NCBI RefSeq assembly: GCF_000003605.2
Contig: NW_003148769.1
Coordinates: forward strand, 288,880 to 352,879
From: Saccoglossus kowalevskii
Taxonomy: Eukaryota; Hemichordata; Enteropneusta; Harrimaniidae
Direction: 5' to 3'
Length of the DNA: 64,000 nt
Numbering within the stretch: position 1 is the first letter of the stretch; every line of letters begins with the position of its first letter. The notes under the pieces were generated by a model, which was given only the letters and a program-made list of their open reading frames with translations, searched no databases and was not told where the DNA came from. This document shows positions 11,241-23,200 of this stretch, piece after piece. A program made the translations under genes and the position numbers.

Positions 11241-12426
11241 CTGAACTATAGGTATATCTGTATTTTTCACGTTGAAGCAAATTTCTATTAGAATTTACTG
11301 AAAATAATTGTTGTTTCCCGCCTATCACATTAACTTAAGACGTCAACTATGGCGGAGCTTCATTATACTGCACGAATGAACAAATATGCCGTCCATTACA
11401 TTAGAATGTCCGGTGATGACCGATTCTGGAACAAGTTTTAGCCAATTCAGCTGTTTAAATGTAATCAATACTGAATGTGTTATAAAGCCTACTGTACCAT
11501 TCAAATTCAAATTTAATTTAATTATGTTGGTGTGTATTGATTGTTTTATTAAATAGATACACTTGTGTTATCACATAACTGACCAGAAGATTACATTACA
11601 TTACACTTACATTACATTACATTACACTTTCCTTGATGATACCTTTTCGATTGTGAAAATGTTGAGCAATGATAAATTTACCTTAGTAAAAATATAATCA
11701 CTCGTCTTTAATACGGGGCAAAGACCGGAAGTGTGTAAAAAGCAACTCAGCGATCTACAGCAACACTGGTGAACATGATTATAATCGATCAACAACGCTA
11801 TATAAATATGCGTTTTCAATTAGTTTGGGATGGAACAGGAGATACGGTTAAAATGATTTTTTTGTGTGATAAGCTAGATATAAGTGGAGCTAAGTTGATA
11901 ATATTCTAACCATATTGATAGTATCATTAATATTAATGTTTTAGCATGAATCTATCGCAATAGATCTAAAACAATAGTCACTGGAAGTTTTTTGAAAATT
12001 TCACATTTTTTTGAACTAAAGGAATTTTGTGATAACACACATAATCATTTAGGAAATATGCTTTATTGATAATTGATGATATTGCCCAAGACAAAACTCC
12101 AATAATGATACTTTATTTCAACCTTTCCAGTATACGCCATCTATGAAAGATAATAAGAAACCTTTGGGGGGGGGGGTGTAGCTGGTTGAAAGTAGAAATT
12201 ACGTGAATGATTTAATTAATTAAAATGAAAAAAAAAAACGGTTTACTCTTGGACAATTCTCTGGGACGGATTCCCTAAAAATATAGTACGTACCCTTACC
12301 TTCGTCTACATATTCACTGTTACACAATGTCTTTGTTGCAAAAGTCATTAAAATAAAAACAAGCAATGATTTTTCTTAGCTGCTCCCACAAGGCTCCCCC
12401 AAACAATGCGCGCATACGTAAAGTAT
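11241..12426. other. non-coding sequence, no gene seen
   Basis: AT-rich DNA with a short (ATTAC)n stretch at about 11591-11630 and a poly-G run near 12166-12176. No supported gene. Confidence 0.45.
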
Positions 12427-12430
12427 TTAA

Positions 12431-12573
12431 AGCGGGTGAGTCGTCACCTGCGCACGTGCGGGAATTGAGTCCCAAGCGACGATAACAACACACGCCGAAA
12501 ACGCAAAGTCTCATGGGTAGACAATGACACGCTATGGCAACCTGACGCATGCGTAGGTGACGACTCCCTCGCT
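12431..12573. mobile_element. TTAA-flanked MITE, family 1, copy 2 (internal deletion)
   Basis: TTAA at 12427-12430 and 12574-12577 brackets 143 bp that begins AGCGGGTGAGTCGTCACCTG and ends with the inverted counterpart. Compared with copy 1 it lacks the CGCTTGTTTGTAAA block in the middle. Both ends are intact. Confidence 0.82.
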
Positions 12574-12577
12574 TTAA

Positions 12578-13536
12578 TACATAAGATTGAAGAAGTCTAA
12601 AACTCAACGAGGTGTCACTATAATAACATATCAAACATGACATCACGCTAAAATGCATTGGGCGACTGGTCAAATGGAGGACATGTCCAAACCTCCTCTG
12701 GGGTGTGTTTTATCTTGAGAAAACAACATGCTAGACCGAAGATTATTCATATAAACCGTACTAGTTCAAACAAGTCCCGAAAAGATGTTAAACATTTGTA
12801 AATTCTTTATTAAAAATGTATCAAGTATTACCAACTGTACCCATGTAGATAACATATCGCTATGACAGCTTGGTGACTCTCCCCACTTATGGGTATCCGG
12901 TCTACTGTTTATTTAGCAATGAGATGTAATAATGTATATGGACCAACATAATTCCTCATCTTCATGCGTGGTTTAAACCTGCAAGCTGTGTAATCAATAC
13001 CTCGTAAAACACTCCATCATTACCTTGGAACCTTTATGATGGAAGTTTTGAACGAACTTCTGGTGTTTGTCAAAAGCGGAAACGACTAGTCAATTCCGTG
13101 CAATGTGTGTGTGACTCCATACGAAACACTAGTTCAATATATGTGTTCCCGCCTTCCTCCATTGTTGTGAGTTGTGGTTTAATTTATCAAATACTGAAGA
13201 TTGAAGAAAAGATTTCAACATTATGAAGGGGCGTTGTTACAAATCCTAACAATAAGAACAAATACCGAGATAGCTTTCGGGCGTTTAAGGTTGTTGCCGG
13301 TGGCGGCGCATATTGCAGTTTCTCGGCAGGCTCATTCTCGCTGAAGATGATTTGCGCTTCAAATAGATAGCTTTCAATTTCACCTTCATTATTCAAATGT
13401 GTTCTTTGGGTTTATACCTGATATTACCTTAATTCTCAACAAGTATAACATTTTACGCCATAAAAAGATATTTCCGTCTAACGCAACATAGATATCAATT
13501 GTCAATAATGATGTCGGTAGCAATTATACTCGTTAT
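12578..13536. other. non-coding sequence, no gene seen
   Basis: Intergenic DNA between two MITE copies. No exon or domain is recognised on either strand. Confidence 0.45.
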
Positions 13537-13672
13537 CTGCGCACGCGCGGGCATTGAGTCACAAGCGACGATTGAAACGCTAAAAACACAAAAGCTCATG
13601 GGTAGACGCTTGTTTGTAAACAATGACTAGCTGTGGTCATCTGACGCATGCGCAGGTGACGACTCCCCTGCT
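13537..13672. mobile_element. TTAA MITE, family 1, copy 3 (left end lost)
   Basis: It starts inside the family at CTGCGCACGCGCGGGCATTG and runs to the right terminal repeat ending GACTCCCCTGCT, followed by TTGA where the other copies have TTAA. The forkhead-like near-palindrome TGTTTGTAAACA seen in copy 1 is kept. The left terminal repeat is missing, so this copy is an old remnant. Confidence 0.75.
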
Positions 13673-13676
13673 TTGA

Positions 13677-14106
13677 AATAAAAGATAAAATGCAGTTCAA
13701 GACGCCGGTTTGTGAGATATGTTTGGAGCCTTGTGGCATGTATAAATTTAATTATACATTTCCACATATCCTGCATCGCCAGGTTGCTGTCTGTAATTTC
13801 GGTTATTTCAAAACCAATATTTCTTTCGCAGTGTAATTACTGCGATGTCATAAATCAGGGCATTTCTTTTCATTTGTGTCAAGCAGATATTACAGCACGT
13901 AACAAGTTCTGGACAGATTTATTTAGTCATTTTGCAGTGTCCTTCAGTATACGGGTGAATAACGTAGACGGCATGTCAAATTTGTGTTTAATCTTAGATT
14001 GATAGAATTGGAATATATTTGATTAAACTAATGTTTGATTTGAATTTGCGTTTTTTGTTTGCCAAAGTGGTGTACCACTGGTTACATAGGTAACATAATT
14101 TCTTTG
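13677..14106. other. non-coding sequence, no gene seen
   Basis: No domain, exon or element recognised. A 96-codon open frame (13712-14002) has no similarity I can name. Confidence 0.4.
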
Positions 14107-14210
14107 TTCATTCATTCATTCATTCATTCATTCATTCATTCATTCATTCATTCATTCATTCATTCATTCATTCATTCATTCATTCATTCATTCATTCATT
14201 CATTCATTCA
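14107..14210. repeat. (CATT)n microsatellite
   Basis: About 26 uninterrupted TTCA/CATT tetranucleotides (104 bp). The purity suggests it is young and length-variable. Confidence 0.97.
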
Positions 14211-16840
14211 ACAAATCATTCTCTAATTTCAAACACTTGTTGATACTGACCACTAAGAAGCCAGGACTCACCTGTTTTACGACTTCATTGTTCAAAATAA
14301 CCGTTCAACAACACATTTAAACCTTCAAGCCAGCTGTTCTAAATTTTGCAGTGGGGGAATTAGGGCAGTAACACAATGGCTTGTTTTTAATTAATTTAAT
14401 CACGAGCTACAACGCGGTCGCCGATTGGTTCCTCACGCTGTCAATCCGGTGTATAAAAAATACATTATGCTTATGAAGATTTAGATACTTGAACTCGCGT
14501 GTACATGTCTATTTCAGACTGTTGATGCGACGCACCTGTTACTACCCACGTCTGTTGCCTGGAAACCAAAGTATACAATAATATGTGTTACTTACAAACA
14601 TTAAACATACGACGTGTATCCGTGATACAACTTAAATAACTACGCTCGTATGCACAAATCTCCGTCCGTACTGATTACATATGTTGACAACCTTAACACA
14701 GATTAATGTAGTTTGTTTTATATTAAGCACACACGAAACAACGGCAGAGTGTTGGCAGGACATTATTAGGTATTATATTCACGAAAATGTTTTTTTTTCC
14801 TTAACCCATTTGACGCAGTGATGACCATTTTCCAAAGAAAATTAATATTTTGTAACTTAGCTCACTAAGAATAGCTACAATTTGTGTTGTGAAATTGCAA
14901 ACCACTTGACGAGAATGTGGGAAAATAAAATGTGCGGATTAACCTAATTAATTTTAATCAAGCAGAGCGTCACAATTGCAAACATACGAATGAAAACATC
15001 TAGACCGATGACGTCATCAATCAATGTCAGTGCTGCTCATACTAGTATGTATTCAAATGATGTTGACATTTTCGTGTAGTACTCAAAAGGGAAGCACGTA
15101 TATATCAGAAATCAAGACGTTTAGTGGTCATTTCTGTGTTAAACGTCGTGAATCTTCGTGTGTTTGTTTGAAAATGGTCGGAAACCGGGATTTAATCTGA
15201 AAATCGCGGATTCATCATATTTAATGCGGGTACATTAGTTAATATGACAACTTGGCAATTTAGGATTTCTGAAAACACATACAGTCAAATTAAATTTGGT
15301 TACAAATACCGTCCATTTGTAATAACCGTGTCGTACTGTAAGGGCATAGGTGATATTATAGGTCATATTACAATACAATACATTTTGAAATTCTGGGTTT
15401 CCTAGGACATCACCGAAATTAACCGTTGAGGGGGTGGCATCTCATCACCACGATTGCAGTACATGCATTGTAAAAATGTGTGCAATATTATGCATAGAGA
15501 ATACACATTTTGATTTGCAATGTTATAAGCTCTCTAGTGGTGACAGTCTTCGTGATATCAACTCGTAATTGAGACGGATCTTTTTTTGGTGAGTCTCGAT
15601 CACAGGCACCACAGCAAAGAACGCGCATCGCTTTGAATGCATCCGCGGCTATACGTAAAAATTATCACCAATTATTAAATAAACGTTTCACTTGTTTTGC
15701 TATATCTGACTAAATATAATATCATTGACATTTCGTAGATAGTGAATAACTGTTAATTTTACTACACAAATAACGTATTTTTAATAATATATAATACTTA
15801 AAAAGAAATATACCAACCATAACAGAATTAATGTTTATTTATTCACATAAATTAGATTTATTTAATATTTAATTTTGTCTGACACCAGCGACTTATTTGC
15901 ATGACGTTACTGCTAAAAACAGTGTATACATATTATTAAGTAACACTTAATAATATATAACTTATATAATATATAAATACACGCCCTCTATAGACACCAC
16001 AGGGGTCCAACGCTACAGAAAACAGCCGAAATCGCCGTAAACGTAATGCGTGTTCAATGAATGTCGCACGTGAATGGTTCTACCCTTCCTTTCTGTGAAA
16101 TTTTTAATTCAAAAGTCCGTTACATGTAAAAGATGATATGTGAAATTTTATTACGAACTATCTTAATATGAACGAGGAACGACGAGCGTAATATGGCATG
16201 TGTCACAGTGCGTTAGTGTGACCGAGAATCAAGATTGAACATGTGACATCATTTTTCTTGTTATTTTTTTCATCATTGTTTATGATTAACACAACTATGC
16301 AGGAAGTAAGTGAAGTGTAACACCCACGTACATACATACTACAAGGCTTTAACACTATATTAATAATGAAATGCACGTCATTATTCGGGATAGGCATTTA
16401 ATATATTTTGCCGTCACGTGGTTTGCCCATTTCATTGTTTAAATATGTAGGTGAAGTGGTATTGACGAACACTTGCTCTTATTACCTTGTGAATCAGAAT
16501 CGGTAATCCGGTGTACATCACCTCCAGATTGGGAATTCCCACATTATATACTCTCCTACAATTCAAAATAATTTATTATTCTTCGGGAAGAACTGTGTCG
16601 TATAATTATTATTATTGATTCCACTATAATGCCCAGTTAATTTTGTATATTACGAGTCTCGTTTGTATTTAAACCGATTTGGCGATTATCAATTTTCTAG
16701 TTCTCCAACTTTTGTCAGAAATTGTAATACGAGTGTTCTGATTGAATATGGGTATCGGGTTCTCCTTCAATGAGGATTTGCAACGCTTAAAAAATAGGGC
16801 TTCCTGGATCGATCGATAGCTCTGTGTACTGTATTTATCG
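14211..16840. other. non-coding sequence upstream of the lectin gene
   Basis: AT-rich intergenic DNA with no supported gene. Its right end should contain the promoter of the lectin gene, but no TATA box or initiator can be fixed from sequence. Confidence 0.45.
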
Positions 16841-16849
16841 ATATGGCAG

Positions 16850-16980
16850 ACCCCAATCTTCAGTCCAGCTCATTGCACGGAACCTGTTGGGTTTTCCACT
16901 GCGGTTGTGCGTAACCGTAAATATCATCTCTGCATAAGAAACGCACGACCCGTTACGTTGAAAGTCACAAGTTAATTCGA
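16850..16980 (+). other. probable 5' non-coding exon of the pentraxin/lectin gene
   Basis: The sequence ends in TTAATTCGA followed by a consensus donor GTAAGT at 16981. The next acceptor (TTTTTTACAG, ending at 17171) begins a segment with the first ATG 13 bases downstream. The left boundary (start of transcription) is a guess. Confidence 0.45.
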
Positions 16981-17184
16981 GTAAGTACGATAGCAAATGA
17001 TATCAAACTGGTGAATATTTTTGTCGAAGCATTATTTAGATTAGACTGACGTGTTTGTCCGAGTTATCAAAATACCGCATTGTTAATTTCAAACATCTTT
17101 TAATGCGTAGCAAAGACATGTGTCAACTATGTAAATCGTGTAAACGCACAAGCATGGTCTCTTTTTTACAGGAACGTTATTAAT

Positions 17185-17241
17185 ATGAAGGGGGCTTCAG
17201 TACAGATTTTGGTACTATTAATATGGCATGTTACGCTGATT
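17185..17241 (+). CDS. lectin gene exon 1: signal peptide
   Basis: Encodes MKGASVQILVLLIWHVTLI, a classic short basic start and hydrophobic core. The donor GTAAGT follows at 17242; phase 0. An acceptor ending at 17171 lies just upstream, so the 5' UTR is probably spliced. Confidence 0.8.
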
Positions 17242-20200
17242 GTAAGTATATCCATGTTATTATGTCGCTAAAATACACGTTTCTTCATGGACTGAAATGT
17301 ATTTAAATCCTACTATGGACATGTGTTTGAAGACGGGTACCCCAAACCTGAAAACTGATTTTTTAAATGTATTTTACATTCACCCATGAATTCAATTGTT
17401 TATTTTAATGCATTCATATTTATTTGTGATCACAACACGTCTTTGTTTTGTCACCGTGATGCTGATGTGTTCAGGAAACCGTTAATGGTTATTTAGACGG
17501 CGACAGTAATACGAGGATTAAACGTAAGTAGATTGGCACATTCTATGTCTCATGCAACAGGTGAATGTTTTTTTCTCGAAAGTATGCAAAAAATGAGTTG
17601 TTTAGTCGACGGTAAACATAATTCAGTGGTTTCGAATACACAGTATGACTTCATGGTGGGATGGCGTTCAAGTTAGTGGCGTTGTAAAACGCTGTTATAT
17701 ATGCACATTGTTTGTTAAGGCATTTGTTTCTGCACAAGGTGTAAGTTGTCACATTATTATGGAAAAATATACACATACATAAAATTGACGCATGCATGAA
17801 GACATCACTGGATTCCATTCTGACAAGGAATTTTATTTCATCAATATAGCACTCTTTGAAAACAATTTTTAAAAAATACGAATGACTTTAAGCCGGTTGT
17901 CGTGTATTTTTTCACATTGTAAATCATTTATATCGATAGCCCCAGTATTATATTAACCTGTATTGAAGGCCCCGCTCGATGACCAACGTGAAATATGCAG
18001 GGTTATCTCAACTTCATTTTTCAATTCAATTCAGGCTGAACTGCATGTCTAAGCGCGCTCCGCTCCTATGATAAAATTTAGCCCGAACGTCTTTTCCATA
18101 ATAATGCCTTAGTTCATATTACCAGGATCTCCGGAATCACTGCAGAACAAAAAGCTCGAATATGAATCCACAAAGGTGACGGAATTAGAAGACGTGTTAA
18201 CGAATAACATGACGAACGTTGTGGTCTGTCATTGGGTGAAAATTGATGACGCCCCACCAAACAACACCAAACTACTGTGGCAATACGGGGATCCTGAATA
18301 CGACCAACCACAGATGGGGCTCGCCTTGAATGAAGATGCACAGCCTATGGCGATTCTGTTCAACAGTGTACCAACTTACGAACTATCAGCGGCACTCAAA
18401 GACGGACAGTGGTACCATATTTGTCTGAAATGGGATGGCACTGTAGGATACGTGGAATACATAGAGAACGGCCAAGCTCGGACGAATGGTACAGACATCA
18501 TTGCAACTCAAGAAATGTTAGCATACGGGACACTAAAGCTTGGCGGCGCTGACTACAAATTCGAACTATCTGAATTCAACATTTGGCAATCAGATATGAA
18601 CTTGTATGAAATCCAAAAGATATATAACTGTAATCCAAAGAGTCAAGGAGATATGTTTTCCTGGAATTCAATATCTATAGTTGATGATCAGGAAATTGTT
18701 AAAGATTTAGATTTACCGGGAGGTAAGTTAGAATATTTATTTTTTGAACGTTATGAGCTGCAGCTTAAAAATAAATCACATGAGTATTAGGAAGTCCGAT
18801 ACTTGAAGAGTAGTAAATCGTATATATTTATTAATGCATATATCCAAAATTATAATATGAGACAAGTTTTCTGATTGGGCAATCTGCTTTTATTGGCCAA
18901 CCAGATTGCTTGGCTAATTATTCCTAAAATACTACTTTAATTATTGTAAGGAATTATATGAATTCGATTATTTCTCGTACTCTCAGATATAAGTTAACAT
19001 ATTGTAAACTGCATATACGTGGGATACCATTTTTATTTCTCCCAACTTCAATATGTCGCGCACGCACGGCTATTACGCAGGTCTGTTATCATACAGTACT
19101 AAGCCTTGACATTCGAATTCTAAGGTCACTATCACTGAAAATTTACCGTGTGTACAGTGCGACGAATATACGGGCTAAACTTGTGTAGTAATTGCCATTT
19201 AATTTAGCTTATACCCATGATCACTTCCCATTTACTTGCTGGAACATATACCGCCTGCACGGTGTTGTTCCGTACGGACATTGTTAGTGCTTTACTGGAA
19301 TATTCACCTTGACAATTCAAGATATTGCTGGAAGTACATAGCTTTGCTCTGGGGCTGAAGCGATGATTTCACGACCCATTTTTTTTTGAAGTGATTTCTT
19401 GCCAATTACATATGAATACAAAGGCATGATTTGAAATGTAGTTCAGAGGTAGTCGATCTGGTGTTTTGATATGAGCACATTGAAAATGGACTGTATAATA
19501 AGTAAAAAGATAATAGTCTGTGATTATGGAAATTCGTCTATCTGTGTGTAAACGCATCGCTAATATCATAATTCAGATTCTGATACTTAGATGAGTTAAT
19601 GAGATTTAATATAGTTTTATGGGAGGCCTTAAAAATTGCCGATACTTTGTAAATATATTGTGCCTTGGAATTTTGTGATAAACCATGGAGTCCAGGACCA
19701 TTTTTTTAAGATAAGCGTAATATTACATTACGTGGACTATGGCGTATAATGTAAAACTTGACACATTCATTTTCTCCCATTCTTTGCGAAACTCGGGAAT
19801 GTGAGCTAATGAACGTATCGGGAACTATGTTTTTTTTTTTTAAATTAAAGGCGGGGAAGGGGTAGACATATACGTAAAGATAAATATATTCAAAGGTTAG
19901 ATGAGAATAGTTAAGCAAAAGATTTAACCAGTCACTTAGACATTGGTATTTTCAGAAATTTTGTTTTAGAATGTTATTTCTCTGTCTATGGCTATGAAAA
20001 TATTTGATAGCTGATATGGATTTTTCCCATTGCGATTTCATTTCTCTCACATTCACTCGAATTCGCGATTGACCAATAGACTATTATCATTGTAATACTT
20101 TGATTATCACACAAGACTATGCACGTGTAAACCGTAATATTTCACTTCAGTAATACTTAACTTGAAGTACACATATATTATGTGGTATTTGCATAATTAT

Positions 20201-23200
20201 TAACAAGGTGAGATGTTTGAAACAATTTCTCAAGATTTCAAAAATTGAATTTTGTTAACGTCGTTACTAATAAGATTCAAACTCCAAAGTTAAATCTGTG
20301 TCGGCAGGGTAATCTACATGCACGCGTGGCAATAACAAGTTTTACCCACGACATTGAGAACAATAGAGTGTACGGGCTTTAGTATTTCTAAAACATTATG
20401 CCGAGTTGTGTAGTTGCAACACAAATATCCTGAGGTCGAATGGTGATTGCAACGACCCAAATGCGCTCTTGAGTATCACAATGTTTCCGAAACACAACAC
20501 AATAATGGTAAACTGAGCGCGTATTAAACAAATCACTGTCGATTGAAAATGTAAGATGAGCCAAAATGAAAATTGTATCAATGCTCATCTTATCATATTA
20601 ATAATACAATAATCAAGTTTCCTGGTTGACGTGTCATGTTGTTGTGTGAGTTCCGCCTAAGAAAGGGATTGACTTTTTTAAAATATATTTTTGTACCAGG
20701 GGAAACTGAATGTCGCGTCTGTTTTTCCTTTTTATGTGCATTTTGCACGTACCAGTGGTAACACTTTATTTTTTCAAAATGGAATTATTTTGTCCATGTT
20801 TATTTCATTTATGCACGAAATGTGTGATAATGTAGTATTGTGATGATAATATAGCAGGAAAACGTATGCATATCCCACGATAATACGTTTCCTGCTATAT
20901 TATCATCATATAGGACTTTTGGTTATTCCAGTTTAGGACTACGTGACTAGGCTGTGTGATCATAATGGCGTTACAATGCTGTTATATATGCGTCAAGCAG
21001 GCCCGGTTGACGAACACAGGCACATTCGGACCTTAATCAACGTTCCCTCAAATTCTCATTCGCTAGTAAATGAAACTCGGCTAACTGATTTAGCGTTCCA
21101 TTTGCGTCTGTGGCACGTTCATCCAGTCGAGAGTAGGGGGCCGTGTTTTCAACCTCGGATAGGGTTTGAACTCGGGTGTACCGATTACCGAGTCCGATCG
21201 TGAAGACGCGCACCACAATTTATCGCAATTTAACTCATCCTTTACTGTTGTCATAATTCACAAACGTCTTCAATACAATTATGCATAATAATATTATACA
21301 CAATTTTATTTTATATCATCAATTTTTATAGCTTTTTAGTTTGAATGTTTTATAAACTTTCACAAGTAACTGGATTGCCTTCAATGCAAAAATTATGTGT
21401 TTAGAACAAAACTGAAAATAATATTATCAGCGTGAAAATGCAATTTGCGTTGGAAATTGACATTATCGCGTGCATGATAGCCAGACAACCAGTGAACCAA
21501 CAATGAGTTATTGACCACAGCTACTAGAAGATTCGATGATCGATGAAACCGAATGGTAATTACAGGAGGCCAACTAACAGGGGCAACGGGTTAATTGGCT
21601 TTTGTTTTTTTGGCAATTATCTTATAGGCACCAAGTCTATCACATTTGCAACCGTTTAATGAACTGTTGAGTAACATAGTTTACAACATCAAGGTCATCA
21701 CAACGGACACTCAAATGGCAAATGCAATTTGAAATACAAATATCAAGACGCAAAATAACATTTCCCAGTAAAGGCTGTTAACACATAAACATATTTACCG
21801 TATTGGAGCGGTATTCGTAGAGCCTGGGTGACTTTATTTACATACTTATTTGTTTAAATAAAATCTGAAGGTCGCTGACATCAGAAAAAGAGTCGCTTTT
21901 GCACAGCTTATAGTAGTTGGAATGGGGTCGAGAAATGAAGATTGGAAATTATAATATACTTAAATATTAATGGATAAATTATATTTATGTACAAATAAAT
22001 CTCCACTAGTACTGTTGCCAATTGAGGTACGATATAAATATTCATTTATTAAGTATGGACAATATGTTTTTCAAGGTAGGACGACGGTTGAATAATTCTC
22101 CAAATCCCACGTGACTTAACATATCTATCATACAGTCTGAAATGTAACGTTTGACATATACACTGTAATACTGTAAGAATCGCCCTTCGTACATGTAGTA
22201 TGTAGGACCAACGTAACATCGTTTCACCATTGTATTCCATCTAGTTTTAGCCATTAGGACAAAATCGATACAAGACGCGTTTTATAGCGCATCGTTAAGG
22301 CTGATAAACGCATTCGTGCTTAATCGATTTACGCAAACGGGAATGCTTCTCAAACCCGTTTAGTGTTCGTATACGCTGCCAAACCTCTACTATATCGACG
22401 AATAACCCGTTTTTTTACTACAGAGAACGAAGCGACATTTGTATGCGAAGGATGTGCGAGGTACGAGTTGTACTTCACTAGACAAACTTACGCATATGCC
22501 AAATATGTATGTGAACAAAAGGGAAGCCTGGCCAAGCTTGCGACAAAAAGTACCTATCAGTTCGTTCGGTCGTTGTTATTAAGTACTGATATAATACAGC
22601 GTGTGCAGGGAAATGGTTATTGGATAGGCCTGCGGGACACAGGAATAAACCAGTTCGAATGGCAAGACGGCGAACCACTTGAAAATGGTGACTATAGTAA
22701 CTGGGCAAAGCGGCAGCCGAATAACAGGAAAGATAAAAACGGAAACTACCAGGACTGCGTTCAGTTATGGTGAGTGGTCGATTTGTTCTCTAACTATCTA
22801 GTATATTGTAATATCCAATGAGGTAATTAAGAAGCAGTGAATGTTATAAAGTTGTTACTATGCGACGGGGAATTTTGGAAACATTGGTGAACACGTATGT
22901 CCGTTCACTGTTTGTGCATCTACATGTATTATTCTCTATTGACCTTAGACGCGCAAATCTCCGCCATGATCTTGTCGAGAGCGAGAGTGTGACACGGCAC
23001 TCGCTTATTTCTCTTAAATAGTGTTCCGTCATCGTATCCAATGTTCTAAATATCACAGTATTATAGGTCAATGACACAATGTCGGGAGAAAATGGAACAA
23101 TATTTAAGGGGAAAACCAAGTCTCGTGCTGCTCTCTCGCTTTCAATGAGATATCGGCGGCCATTTATCGTCTCATGAATTATTGATGAGCAATTATTGAT

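Noticed and set aside
12320-12673. 117-codon minus-strand frame
   Set aside because: Spans the MITE copy at 12431-12573 entirely, so it is an artefact of the element.
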